A stretch of DNA of 64,000 nt from Leifsonia sp. EB41 (GTDB lineage: Bacteria; Actinomycetota; Actinomycetes; Actinomycetales; Microbacteriaceae), in contig NZ_JBGCCJ010000001.1 of the NCBI RefSeq assembly GCF_041262565.1, positions 1,798,001-1,862,000 on the forward strand. Reading direction: 5' to 3'. The first letter of the stretch is position 1. Each line of letters opens with the position of its first letter. Shown piece after piece: positions 35,590 to 44,497 of the stretch. A program made the translations under genes and the position numbers. The notes below the pieces were generated by a model. It was not told where the DNA came from, searched no databases, and worked only from the letters and a program-made list of their open reading frames with translations.

Positions 35590-36315
35590 ATGAACGATAT
35601 CCCGCCGACTCCCCGTCGTCGCCGACCGGACGGCCCGCCCCTGGGCATCCTCGCAGTCGTCCACGCCGGCCTGTTCCTGCTCGCGCTGATCGTCGGCTTC
35701 GTGCTGTCCGGCGCCGGCGCGTTCCTCTCACCCTTCGCCGGTGCGGACGCGGTCGCCGCGCACGCGCACGCCGATTGGGCTGCCATCCGTGTGGGCGCGA
35801 TGCTGCAGTTCGGCTCCGCCGTGCCGCTCGAGATCTACGCCGCCACCGCGTTCGCCCGCCTCCAGCGCCTGGGGGTGCGCGTCCCCGGTCCGGCGATCGG
35901 CTTCACGGGCGGCCTCACCGCGTCGATCCTGCTGATGGTGTCGGCGTTCGGCACCTATTTGCTGAGCCGTCCCGAGCTGACGTCGGACCCGCGCCTGGCG
36001 CTCGCGTTCTCGTTCCTGGCGTTCGTCTTTGGCGGCGTCGGCTACGTCGTCGGCCTCGGCCTGCTGATCGCCGGGATGGCGGTGCCGGGTGTCATCCTCG
36101 GCCTGCTCCCGCGCTGGCTGGCGTGGGCGGGACTGGTGGTGGCGGCGCTCTCGGAGCTGTCGTTCCTGTCCCTCGCCGTCGAGCCGCTGCAGTTCCTGAT
36201 CCCGATCGGACGCTTCGCGGGGATCGCGTGGCTGATCGCGGCGGGGTTCCTGCTGCCGCTGGATCGGCGCGAGGTGCGGGATCGGGCGGGGACGCGCGAG
36301 GAGGTGCGGCCGTGA
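35590..36315 (+). CDS. DUF4386-like integral membrane protein
   Basis: A 241-residue protein with six hydrophobic helices (GILAVVHAGLFLLALIVGFV, then FTGGLTASILLMVSAFGTYLL and others) and a charged C-terminus, similar to DUF4386-type proteins. The first gene of a two-gene operon under a MarR operator; its stop overlaps the SDR start. Function unknown. Confidence 0.75.
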   Translation: MNDIPPTPRRRRPDGPPLGILAVVHAGLFLLALIVGFVLSGAGAFLSPFAGADAVAAHAHADWAAIRVGAMLQFGSAVPLEIYAATAFARLQRLGVRVPGPAIGFTGGLTASILLMVSAFGTYLLSRPELTSDPRLALAFSFLAFVFGGVGYVVGLGLLIAGMAVPGVILGLLPRWLAWAGLVVAALSELSFLSLAVEPLQFLIPIGRFAGIAWLIAAGFLLPLDRREVRDRAGTREEVRP

Positions 36316-37079
36316 ACCAGACATCCCACGACAACCAGACACTTCGCGTCGCGTTCGTCCTCGGCGCGAACGGGGCCATCGGAAACGCGATCTGCCGGGC
36401 GCTCGGCGCGGACGGCCTCCTCATCGCCCCCGCTGCGCGGGACGCGGACGCACTGCGCACCCTCCAGGACGAGCTCGTCGCATCCGGAGTCGCCTGCCCG
36501 CAGACCTTCCCGCTCGACGCCACCGACGACGGCGCGCTCGAGTCCGCCATCGCCGCGGTGGCCGGGCTCGGCGACGGGCTCGCGGTCGCCGTCAACAACG
36601 TCGGCCGCGGCCACATGCCCACCCCGCTCGCGGACATGCCTGCGGACGTGTTCGACCAGATCGTCGCGGTGAACTTCCGTACGGTGGCCGTCGCGATGCG
36701 CGCCGAAGTGCGGGCGCTGCGGGCGTCCGCCGGGCCGCGCGCCATCGTGAACATCACCTCCACCGCCGGGACCCGCGGCGCCCCCGGGATGTCGGCGTAC
36801 GCGGCGGCGAAGCACGCGGTGATCGGCCTGACCCTGACGACGGCGCTCGACGAGGCGCGGTCGGGTATCCGGGTGAACGCGGTCGCGCCCGGCCCGATCA
36901 TGTCCGGCGGCAACCTCCGGCTGGACGACGCGACGCGCGAGCGGATCGGCGGTTACGTCCCGGTCGGCCGGATGGGCACCCCGGAGGAGGTCGCCGCGGC
37001 GGTCGCGTGGCTCGCGTCGCCTGCGGCGTCGTACGTGACCGGCGACGTGCTCGCCGTCGACGGCGGACGCACGATCTGA
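36312..37079 (+). CDS. SDR-family oxidoreductase
   Basis: A 255-residue classical SDR. Cofactor loop LGANGAIGNAIC near residue 18, NNVGRGH (usual NNAG), catalytic Ser in NITSTAGTRG, YAAAKHAVIGL active site, and a C-terminal YVTGDVLAVDGGRTI, typical of 3-oxoacyl-ACP-reductase-like members. GTG 36312 overlaps the previous stop by four bases. Controlled with its membrane-protein partner by the adjacent MarR regulator (inference). Confidence 0.88.
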   Translation: MNQTSHDNQTLRVAFVLGANGAIGNAICRALGADGLLIAPAARDADALRTLQDELVASGVACPQTFPLDATDDGALESAIAAVAGLGDGLAVAVNNVGRGHMPTPLADMPADVFDQIVAVNFRTVAVAMRAEVRALRASAGPRAIVNITSTAGTRGAPGMSAYAAAKHAVIGLTLTTALDEARSGIRVNAVAPGPIMSGGNLRLDDATRERIGGYVPVGRMGTPEEVAAAVAWLASPAASYVTGDVLAVDGGRTI

Positions 37080-37106
37080 CGACGGCGCGACCCCTACGAT
37101 GGACGG

Positions 37107-38009
37107 GTGAGCGAACTGGCAGGCTGGAAGCACGTCTACTCCGGGAAGGTCCGCGACCTCTACGTCCCCGAGGGCGCTGAGGGGCTGGACGACACGGCCG
37201 CCGTGCTCGTGGTGGCCTCCGATCGGGTGAGTGCGTTCGACCATGTGCTCGAGCCCGGCATCCCGGGCAAGGGCGAGCTGCTCACCACGCTGAGCCTGTG
37301 GTGGTTCGACCGCCTGGGCAGTGTCCCGAACCACCTCATCCCGGATCACGTGCTGGAGGGCGACCGCGTCGTCGAGCGGATCCCGGCCGAGGTCGCGGGT
37401 CGCGCGATGCTCGTGAAGCCGTTGGACATGTTCCCGATCGAGTGCGTCGTCCGCGGCTACCTGACCGGCAGCGGCTGGGCCGAGTACCAGGCGACGCAGA
37501 GTGTCTGCGGCGTCCCGCTCCCGGCCGGGCTCACGGACGGCGACCGGCTGCCGGAGCCGATCTACACGCCCGCGTGGAAGGCTCCGCTCGGCGCGCACGA
37601 TGAGAACATCAGCTTCGAGCGCACGGTCGAGCTGGTCGGCCCGGAGGTCGCGGAGGAGCTCTGCCGGCTGTCGCTGGATGTGTACGCGCGCGGCGCGGCC
37701 ATCGCCGAGGAGCACGGCGTCATCATCGCGGACACGAAGTTCGAGTTCGGCGCCGACCGCACCACCGGCGAGATCACGCTCGCGGACGAGGTGCTCACCA
37801 GCGACTCCAGCCGCTACTGGGACGCCGACGTGTTCGCTACGGCCGCGACCCCGTCCGAGCGGATGGCCAGCTTCGACAAGCAGATCGTCCGCGACTGGCT
37901 CGCCGCCAACTGGGACAAGCAGGGCACCCCGCCGGAGCTTCCCGCCGAGGTGGTGGAGCGCACGGCCGGCCGGTACCGGGAGCTGCTGGAGCGGCTGACC
38001 GGCCGGTAG
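37107..38009 (+). CDS. purC: Phosphoribosylaminoimidazole-succinocarboxamide synthase
   Basis: A 300-residue SAICAR synthetase joining aspartate to CAIR. Motifs: HVYSGKVRDLYV, VVASDRVSAFDHVLEPGIPGKG, PIECVVRGYLTGSGWAEYQ, IADTKFEFG and LTSDSSRYWDADV. The longer eukaryote/actinobacterial form (~300 residues). GTG 37107 follows TACGAT (37095-37100) by six bases; leaderless. It stands alone, away from purF, purM and purD. Confidence 0.96.
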   Translation: MSELAGWKHVYSGKVRDLYVPEGAEGLDDTAAVLVVASDRVSAFDHVLEPGIPGKGELLTTLSLWWFDRLGSVPNHLIPDHVLEGDRVVERIPAEVAGRAMLVKPLDMFPIECVVRGYLTGSGWAEYQATQSVCGVPLPAGLTDGDRLPEPIYTPAWKAPLGAHDENISFERTVELVGPEVAEELCRLSLDVYARGAAIAEEHGVIIADTKFEFGADRTTGEITLADEVLTSDSSRYWDADVFATAATPSERMASFDKQIVRDWLAANWDKQGTPPELPAEVVERTAGRYRELLERLTGR

Positions 38010-38028
38010 TCGGGGCGCAGGCCTCCCG

Positions 38029-39927
38029 CTAGCGCGACCGCCGCTCTCCGCTCTCGCGCACCGGCGGCCCGGCCCGCGGCTCCGCCACGGCCGCACGCGC
38101 GTCCAGCCGGCCGCCGATCGCCCTCAGCGCGGCGAGGATGGTCGCCACGTCGACCAGCTCCTGGATGAGGGCACCCGCCGTCGCCGGGATGAAGCCGAAC
38201 GCCGCGATCAGCATCAGCACGACCGACACCGCGATCCCGAGCCATATGCTCTGGAGGGCGATGCGCACGGTGTCGGTGCCGATCCGCACCGCGAGGGCGA
38301 CGCCGTGGATGTCGTCCACGAGGATCACCGCGTCGGCCGACTCGCTCGCCGCGGTCGCGCCTTTGGCGCCCATCGCGATCCCGACGTCCGCGGCGGCGAG
38401 CACGGGGGCGTCGTTCACGCCGTCGCCGACCATGATCACGGGCCGTTGGGCGACGCCGGCGACCTCGGCGACCTTGTCGGCCGGCAGGCACTCCGCGCGG
38501 ACGCGCGTGATGCCGAGCTCCCCGGCGATGTGCTCGGCGGTCTCCCGGGCGTCGCCGGTGAGCATCATGGTGTTCGTGACACCGAGCGCGAAGAGCTCGC
38601 GGAGCGTGGCCGCGGCGTTCGACCGCAGCCGGTCGCTCGCGAGCAGCGCGCCGGCGAACCGTCCGCCGATCGCGACGTAGACCGCCAGCTCGCCCGGCGC
38701 GATCGGGGTGCGGACGGCGTCGGGAGCGTGCGCGACGACGAACGCGAATTTACCGACCACGACCTCCCTGCCGTCGATGTCCGCCACGACGCCGTTGGTC
38801 GCGGCCTCCTGCGCGGACGAGGCCTCGCGCAGCTCCAGCCCGCGTTCCCGAGCCGCGTGGATGAAGGACGCCGCGAGCACGTGGGACGAGTACTGCTCGG
38901 CGCTCGCCACTGCGGTCAGCAGCTCGTCCGCGTCGAACGGCGGCTGCGGGCGGACGTCGCTGAGGGCCGGGGCGCCATAGGTGAGCGTGCCCGTCTTGTC
39001 GAAGACCGCCGTGCGCGCCCGGGCGAGCTGCTCCAGCACTCCGCCGGATTTGACGATGATGCTGTTGCGCGCGCCCCGGCTCATCCCGCCGATGAACGCG
39101 ACAGGGGCCGCGATGAGCAGCGGGCACGGCGTCGCCAGGACGAGCACCTCGGCGAATCTCACCGGGTCGCCGCTCAGCCACCAGGCGATCGCACCGAGCG
39201 CCAGCGAGAACACGGTGAACGGCACGGCGTAGCGGTCGGCGAGCCGGACCACGGGCGCCTTGCTCTCCGCCGCCTGCGCGACCAGCGCGACGATCTGCTG
39301 GTACTGCGAGGACGCGGCGGTGGACGTCGCCCGCAGTTCGACCGCCTCCTGCCCGTTCACCGACCCGCTCAGCACCTCGTCGCCCGCGGTCTTCTCGACC
39401 GGGATGCTCTCTCCCGTGATCGAGGCTTGATCGAACGCCGCGCGGGCCGAGAGCAGGACGCCGTCCACCGGCACGATCTCGGACGGCCGGACGAGCAGCG
39501 CATCGCCCACCTCCACCTGGTCGACCGGCACGTCCTGATAGCCGCCGTCGACCACGCGGTGCGCCAACTGCGGCGCGCGCGTGAGGAGGGCGTCGAGCTC
39601 GCGTTTCGCCCGGCGGTTGGCATAGTCCTCCAGTGCGTCGCCGCCGGTCAGCATGAGCACGACGATCAACGCGGCCACGAACTCGCCGACCAGCACCGTA
39701 GCGACGATCGCCGTGATCGCCAGGATGTCGAGACCGAACCGGCCGTGCGCCATCGCGCGGACCATCCCGACCGCCTGCCACCCGGCGATGACGAGCGCGT
39801 AGACGCTGAACAGCCACTGCACCAGCCACCCGGCGCCCGCCAGCGCCAGGACGACGCCGACCACGCCGATGCCCAGCGTCATCGTCACGACCCAGTACCG
39901 GCGAGCCAGCCGCACTATCCGTCTCAT
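38029..39927 (-). CDS. P1B-type metal-transporting ATPase with TPCP motif
   Basis: A 632-residue heavy-metal ATPase: TGES actuator motif (SITGESIPVEK), TPCPLLIAAP in the transport helix, phosphorylated Asp in FDKTGTLTYG, and GDGVNDAPVL hinge. There is no N-terminal CxxC metal domain. The TPCP signature instead of CPC or SPC places it near the P1B-5 group, reported for Ni/Fe transport. The usual HP dipeptide of the N domain reads HV here (EQYSSHVLAASF). ATG 39927 has GGGAGG upstream. Divergent from rraA. Confidence 0.85.
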   Translation of the reverse strand: MRRIVRLARRYWVVTMTLGIGVVGVVLALAGAGWLVQWLFSVYALVIAGWQAVGMVRAMAHGRFGLDILAITAIVATVLVGEFVAALIVVLMLTGGDALEDYANRRAKRELDALLTRAPQLAHRVVDGGYQDVPVDQVEVGDALLVRPSEIVPVDGVLLSARAAFDQASITGESIPVEKTAGDEVLSGSVNGQEAVELRATSTAASSQYQQIVALVAQAAESKAPVVRLADRYAVPFTVFSLALGAIAWWLSGDPVRFAEVLVLATPCPLLIAAPVAFIGGMSRGARNSIIVKSGGVLEQLARARTAVFDKTGTLTYGAPALSDVRPQPPFDADELLTAVASAEQYSSHVLAASFIHAARERGLELREASSAQEAATNGVVADIDGREVVVGKFAFVVAHAPDAVRTPIAPGELAVYVAIGGRFAGALLASDRLRSNAAATLRELFALGVTNTMMLTGDARETAEHIAGELGITRVRAECLPADKVAEVAGVAQRPVIMVGDGVNDAPVLAAADVGIAMGAKGATAASESADAVILVDDIHGVALAVRIGTDTVRIALQSIWLGIAVSVVLMLIAAFGFIPATAGALIQELVDVATILAALRAIGGRLDARAAVAEPRAGPPVRESGERRSR

Positions 39928-40070
39928 CGCGCCTCCCGGAACCATCCTTGGGCAGCGGCTCACGTCGGAGAAGACCCGACCTGGATCCGTGGAGAAGTCG
40001 TGAGGGAGACCGCACTGTGGAGGACAAGCGCATTCCCCCATCCGTATGAGCGCGGCGGTAGCGTCGCGAC

Positions 40071-40769
40071 ATGGAAACCACCGGCACCGATGCTCCTCCC
40101 CTCCCCACCGCCGCCGTCGCCGACGCCGCCGTCCGCCTCGGAATCCCCGTCGCCGCGGCCCCGGTCGCGCTCCTCCCGCTGCTCCCCGGCCGCCCCTTCC
40201 ACGGCCCCGCCGCACCCGTCACGCACCTCGGCAGCGTCGACGTTCTCCTGGAGACCATCGACGACGCCCCTCCCGGCGCCGTGCTCGTCGTCGACAACGG
40301 CGGGCGGCGCGACGAGGCCTGCGTCGGCGACCTGATGCTGCTGGAGGCGCGGGAGGCCGGCCTCGCCGGCGCCGTGATCTGGGGCCTGCACCGTGACACC
40401 GCACAGCTCCGGGAGATCGGCCTCCCGCTGTTCAGCCTGGGCGCCAACCCGTTCGGCCCGCGCCGGGTGCCGCCCGCCGGCGCCGCCATGCGGAGCGCCA
40501 TGCTCGACGGTGCCGCCGTCACGCCGGGCGACTGGATCGTCGCCGACGACGACGGCGTCCTCGTGGTCGGCGCCGACCGCCGCGACGAGCTCTTCGCCGA
40601 AGCGCGGCGCATCCAGACAGTGGAGGGCGCGCAGTCCGAGCGGATGCGGGCAGGGACGTCGCTGCGCGCCCAGCTCGACTTCACCCGCTATCGCGAGCTG
40701 CAGGCCGCCGACCCGTCGCTCACCCTCCGCCGCTACCTGGCCGAGACCGGCGGCGCGATCGAGACCTGA
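40071..40769 (+). CDS. RraA-family protein
   Basis: A 232-residue RraA/HMG-aldolase-like protein: GAVLVVDNGGRRDEACVGDLMLLEA, GAVIWGLHRDTAQLREIGLPLFSLG and PGDWIVADDDGVLVV. In this family the GxxxGD and R-D residues bind metal and oxaloacetate or a 4-hydroxy-4-methyl-2-oxoglutarate aldol; some members inhibit RNase E instead. The Arg-rich segment and distance from rne make an aldolase or decarboxylase role as likely. ATG 40071 is six bases after TAGCGT (40059-40064). Confidence 0.8.
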   Translation: METTGTDAPPLPTAAVADAAVRLGIPVAAAPVALLPLLPGRPFHGPAAPVTHLGSVDVLLETIDDAPPGAVLVVDNGGRRDEACVGDLMLLEAREAGLAGAVIWGLHRDTAQLREIGLPLFSLGANPFGPRRVPPAGAAMRSAMLDGAAVTPGDWIVADDDGVLVVGADRRDELFAEARRIQTVEGAQSERMRAGTSLRAQLDFTRYRELQAADPSLTLRRYLAETGGAIET

Positions 40770-40802
40770 AATACCCGCGGCTCGTCGCGCGTTGCACCAG
40801 CC

Positions 40803-41717
40803 ATGCCCGAACTGCTTCCAGCCGACTCCGCGATGGGTGCGGTGACCCTCCGGGTCGCCGACCTCGACGCGATGACCGCCTACTACCGCGACGCCGTCAC
40901 GCTCTCCGTTCTGGCCGCGGAGGGAGGCCGTGTCATCCTCGGCCGCGGCGCGACGCCGTCGGTGATCCTGGAGCACGCGCCCGAGCTGAAGCACGCCTCC
41001 CCCGGTGAGGCCGGGCTGTTCCACACCGCGATCGTGTTCGACAGCCAGGAGGCCCTCGCGGCAGCGGTGTACTCCGTCGCACGCCGCGCCCCCGGCGCAT
41101 TCACCGGAAGCGCGGACCACTTGGTCTCGCAGGCCTTCTACTTCACCGACCCGGAGGGGAACGGCGTCGAGCTGTACTGGGACCGCGACCGCAGCCTGTG
41201 GAGCTGGACGCACGGGCAGGTGGAGATGGGCACGCTCTACCTCGACCCGAACTCGTTCCTCCGCGAGCACCTCAGCGACCGCGGCGCGGCGCTGGCCGAG
41301 CTGCCGACACTGGACGGCTCGACCGCGGACGACCCGCGATTCGGCGATGCCGTGGTCGGTCACGTGCACCTGTCGGTCGGGGACGTCGCCTCGGCCCGCG
41401 CGTTCTACGTCGACCGGCTCGGGTTCGAGGCAACGGCCTCCCTCGGCTCATCGGCCCTGTTCGTGTCGGCGGGCGGATACCACCATCACATGGCGATGAA
41501 TACGTGGAACAGCCGCGGCGCGGGCGTGCGGCGGCTGGCGCTCGGGCTCGGCGAGGTGCAGCTCCGCCTCCCCAGCGCGGACGATGTGGGCGCGCTGACG
41601 GAGCGGATGCGGCACTACAGCGTGCCGACCCGGGATGACGGGCGCTCGGTTGCGTTCGACGACCCGTGGGCGAACGTTGTGCGTGTAGTCCCCGAGGCAT
41701 CGACAGCACAGGCGTAG
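40803..41717 (+). CDS. VOC-family two-domain dioxygenase/glyoxalase (CatE-like)
   Basis: A 304-residue protein with tandem VOC units: the first from GAVTLRVADLDAMTAYYRD to GNGVELYWDR, the second from VVGHVHLSVGDVASARAFYVD. Candidate metal ligands are His in LFHTAIVF, Glu in VELYWD and His in GHVHLSV. It resembles catechol-2,3-dioxygenase CatE/YfiE proteins. Follows rraA by 33 bp, possibly one transcript. Substrate not assignable. Confidence 0.85.
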   Translation: MPELLPADSAMGAVTLRVADLDAMTAYYRDAVTLSVLAAEGGRVILGRGATPSVILEHAPELKHASPGEAGLFHTAIVFDSQEALAAAVYSVARRAPGAFTGSADHLVSQAFYFTDPEGNGVELYWDRDRSLWSWTHGQVEMGTLYLDPNSFLREHLSDRGAALAELPTLDGSTADDPRFGDAVVGHVHLSVGDVASARAFYVDRLGFEATASLGSSALFVSAGGYHHHMAMNTWNSRGAGVRRLALGLGEVQLRLPSADDVGALTERMRHYSVPTRDDGRSVAFDDPWANVVRVVPEASTAQA

Positions 41718-41760
41718 GCAGCGGAGGAGATCGCGGGCGACTCACCGTCCAAAAGCAGTT

Positions 41761-41803
41761 AACGGAGGACTCCCCGGCCGGGTGGGCCGGGGAGTCCTCC
41801 GTT
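41761..41803. terminator. 19-bp perfect hairpin, repeat family F copy 2
   Basis: Arms 41761-41779 and 41785-41803 pair perfectly around a 5-base loop, followed by GTTT. It lies between the convergent VOC and MFS genes. The arm begins AACGGAGGACT, like the element after purM. Confidence 0.9.
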
Positions 41804-41823
41804 GTTTACGCTGCGCGGCCGGA

Positions 41824-43602
41824 CTAGTCGGTCGCGGGGGCGGCGTGGATGCCGTGGTGCTCCTCGCCGTCGCGTCGCGCGTCGGCGGCCGGTTCGGCGG
41901 CGTGCGCGCCGTGCCGCGCGGCATCCACAGGGGCCGAAGCCGCGTGCGCGCCGTGCGCGGGCGCAGCGGACTCCGCGACGCCGACGGGCTCCCCGGCCAC
42001 GCCACCGGCTCCGGCACCCTCTGCGGCGACGGCACCGACACCGACAGGCTCCCCGGCGGGAGCACCAGCAGGCGCCCCAGCCCCGGCTTCACCAGCGGCG
42101 CCCTGACCGCCTGCGGCCCTGGGGCCCCACGCGGGCGGCTTCGGCTTCGCCCACCACACCACGATGAGCGCACCGAGGAAGGCGACCGCCGCGGGCAGCA
42201 GCAGCGCCTCCGACATCGCCTGGGTGAACCCGGCGTGCAGGAAGGTCGGCAGCTCGGTCCCCGCGGTCGCGGTCGGCGCCGCGCCGCTCGGGGCCTTCGG
42301 CAGGTCGGCGGCGAGGCGGCTGGTGATGAGCGCGGAGATGGAGGCGCTTCCGAGCACGGCGCCGATCTGGCGGGTCGTGTTGAAGACGCCGGAACCGGCT
42401 CCGGCCTGGTTCATCGGGAGGTTGCGCGTGGTGACCGCGGAGATCGGTCCCCAGACGCCCGACATCGCGATACCCATCAGCGCGCTCGGGATGAGCAGCC
42501 ACCAGATGCTGACATCCGGGGTCAGCATCCGCGAGTACAGGAACAGCGACAGCGAGAACAGCACCAGCCCGGGGGTGGCGATGTACTTCGGGTTGATCTT
42601 GTCGATCAGCTTGCCCATGATCGGGGCGAGCACGCCGGAGAACACAGCGGTCGGGGCGAGCATCAGCGCCGACTGGGTCGGGGTGAGGCCGCGCACGGTC
42701 TGGAAGTAGAACACCAGCGGGAGCGCCATACAGGTGACCGCGAAGCCGACCGTCGTGATCGCACCGTTCGACAGCGAGAAGTTGCGGTCGCGGAACAGCG
42801 GGAGCGGCAGCAGCGGCTCCTTCTTGTTGAGCGCCTGCCAGACGACGAAGGCGATCAGCACGACGATGCCGGAGATGATGAGTCCCCACACCGAGAACGG
42901 GCCGTCCCCGATGACACCCCAGTTGTAGGTGCCGCCCTCCTGGATGCCGAACACCAGCAGGAACATGCCGACGGCCGAGAGCACAACGCCGAGGATGTCG
43001 AACGCGTGGGTGTGCGTCGGGAGCTTCGGGACGAGCCGCATGGCGAGGATGAAGGCCACGACGCCGACCGGGACGTTGATGAAGAAGATCCACTCCCAGC
43101 CGAGCCAGTCGACCAGCACGCCGCCGAGCAGCGGCCCGATCAGCGTGGCGACGCCCGCGACGGCGCCCCACAGACCCATGGCCGCACCGCGGCGGTCGGG
43201 CGGGAAGATGCGGGTGATGACGGCCATCGTCTGCGGGGTCATCAGCGAGGCGCCGAGGCCCTGGACGACGCGGGCGGTGATCAGCATCGCGATCCCGCCG
43301 CCGGGCAGGACGCCCGAGAATCCGCACCAGGCCGAGGCCAGGGTGAAGATGACGAGACCGATCAGGTACATGTTCTTGGGGCCGAAGCGGTCGCCGAGAC
43401 GGCCGGTGATCAGCAGCGGCACGGCGTACGCGAGCAGGTAGGCGCTGGTGACCCAGATGACCGCGTTGTAGTCCGTACCGAGGTTGAGGCCCTTCATGAT
43501 CGACGGGTTGGCGACCGACACGATGGTCGTGTCGATCAGGATCATGAAGAACCCGATGACGAGCGCCCAGAGGGCGGGCCACGGCTTCAGTTGGCGTTCC
43601 AT
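41824..43602 (-). CDS. MFS multidrug exporter, DHA2 (EmrB/QacA) family
   Basis: A 592-residue, 14-helix drug/H+ antiporter. Family motifs: DTTIVSVANPSI in TM1, WVTSAYLLAYAVPLLITGRLGDRFG (motif A region), ARVVQGLGASLMTP and GLWGAVAGVATLIGPLLGGVL (motif C). The last ~85 residues are an Ala/Gly/His-rich low-complexity tail with repeated GAHAA. It lies 13 bp after a PadR gene on the same strand, which is probably its drug-responsive repressor. Confidence 0.9.
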   Translation of the reverse strand: MERQLKPWPALWALVIGFFMILIDTTIVSVANPSIMKGLNLGTDYNAVIWVTSAYLLAYAVPLLITGRLGDRFGPKNMYLIGLVIFTLASAWCGFSGVLPGGGIAMLITARVVQGLGASLMTPQTMAVITRIFPPDRRGAAMGLWGAVAGVATLIGPLLGGVLVDWLGWEWIFFINVPVGVVAFILAMRLVPKLPTHTHAFDILGVVLSAVGMFLLVFGIQEGGTYNWGVIGDGPFSVWGLIISGIVVLIAFVVWQALNKKEPLLPLPLFRDRNFSLSNGAITTVGFAVTCMALPLVFYFQTVRGLTPTQSALMLAPTAVFSGVLAPIMGKLIDKINPKYIATPGLVLFSLSLFLYSRMLTPDVSIWWLLIPSALMGIAMSGVWGPISAVTTRNLPMNQAGAGSGVFNTTRQIGAVLGSASISALITSRLAADLPKAPSGAAPTATAGTELPTFLHAGFTQAMSEALLLPAAVAFLGALIVVWWAKPKPPAWGPRAAGGQGAAGEAGAGAPAGAPAGEPVGVGAVAAEGAGAGGVAGEPVGVAESAAPAHGAHAASAPVDAARHGAHAAEPAADARRDGEEHHGIHAAPATD

Positions 43603-43615
43603 GTGTTTCTTTCTC

Positions 43616-44197
43616 TCAGTGCGTTTTCTCCTCGTCCCAGGAGATGACTCCTGAGGCGAGGTCGTCGATGAGGGCTTCGAGGGCGGCGGCTTCGGCCTCC
43701 GCCGTCGTGCGCAGGTACCGCACGTCGAGCCAGTACTTCTCGGGCAGCCCCTTCGCGCGGACCCGGTGGATTCCGTCGTCGAGCAGGGCGATGTCGGCGC
43801 GCATGAGGCCGACGCGGTTGCGGAGGAGGTCGATCACGGTCTCGAGCGGGAGGTTGTGCGCCTCGCCGAGGCCGAGCGGGAACTCGGGGAACTCGTTGAC
43901 CGGGGTCGCGATGATGTCCGCGACGCGTTCGCCGAGCGCCTGGGTGCCCTCCTCCGTGATCTCGTAGGTGGTGCGCTCCGGGCGGTTGCCCTCGCGCTCG
44001 GTGCCGGTCGCGCGCACGAGCCCCTGCCGGGCCAGGCGATCGACCGTGTGGTACAGCGAGCCCGGCCGCACCTTGACGAGCCGGTCCTCCGAGCGCAGCA
44101 CGAGCGTCTGATACATCTCGTACGGGTGCGTCGGCCCCTCGGCGAGCAGCGCGAGGGCTGCGACGGCGAGCGGGGTGAGGGTCGGGGAGTGCGGCAT
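43616..44197 (-). CDS. PadR-family regulator of the MFS exporter
   Basis: A 193-residue PadR (LPTHPYEMYQTL-type winged helix: LALLAEGPTHPYEMYQTL, then VRPGSLYHTVDRLARQGLV) with a Vir-like C-terminal four-helix tail. I start at ATG 44197 (MPHSPTL); the frame continues to 44287 through the TATTCCA operator. It is 13 bp upstream of the DHA2 exporter. Confidence 0.88.
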   Translation of the reverse strand: MPHSPTLTPLAVAALALLAEGPTHPYEMYQTLVLRSEDRLVKVRPGSLYHTVDRLARQGLVRATGTEREGNRPERTTYEITEEGTQALGERVADIIATPVNEFPEFPLGLGEAHNLPLETVIDLLRNRVGLMRADIALLDDGIHRVRAKGLPEKYWLDVRYLRTTAEAEAAALEALIDDLASGVISWDEEKTH

Positions 44198-44244
44198 GGG
44201 CTTGTCGAGCAGGCGCTTTCGATAGGAGGATGATCGGAAGGGAT

Positions 44245-44260
44245 TATTCCAAGTGGAATA
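44245..44260. promoter_or_regulatory. PadR operator upstream of padR-MFS
   Basis: TATTCCA (44245-44251) and TGGAATA (44254-44260) form a 7-bp inverted repeat with a 2-base spacer, 48 bp before the padR start. It is AT-rich against the background. Confidence 0.7.
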
Positions 44261-44350
44261 GTACGCCAGGGGCATTTTCGCCGTCAAGCGCGCAGCGGCC
44301 GGTAGTTGTCACGATCCGCTGCTTAGTCACCGGACGGCAATGGGCGGATG

Positions 44351-44459
44351 TAACTAGGTGGACTAGCTAACCAGCCTCAACGGCTGATCGTCGCCAGCCC
44401 ATAGTGGGGGAAAATGTTCCGAGAAATGGATAGCTAGTTGATCTAGCTAGCGCTATGAT
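44351..44459. promoter_or_regulatory. Two CTAG-N5-CTAG operators and -10 box upstream of DUF7882/marR
   Basis: The 300-base stretch 44198-44497 has no gene. Besides the PadR site it holds TAGCTAG-N5-CTAGCTA (44431-44449, perfect 7-bp arms) and a related CTAG-N5-CTAG site (44354-44366), centred 80 bp apart. A TATGAT -10 box (44454-44459) follows directly, so the near operator would cover the -35. CTAG is normally rare in such genomes. Nothing else is evident in the stretch. Confidence 0.75.
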
Positions 44460-44497
44460 CGTTCCACGCTCACACGCCCGAGCGGAAGGAGACGATG

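Noticed and set aside
44198-44497. CTAG-rich block as a phage attachment site
   Set aside because: There is no integrase or second copy; the symmetric spacing and position over a promoter fit operators better.
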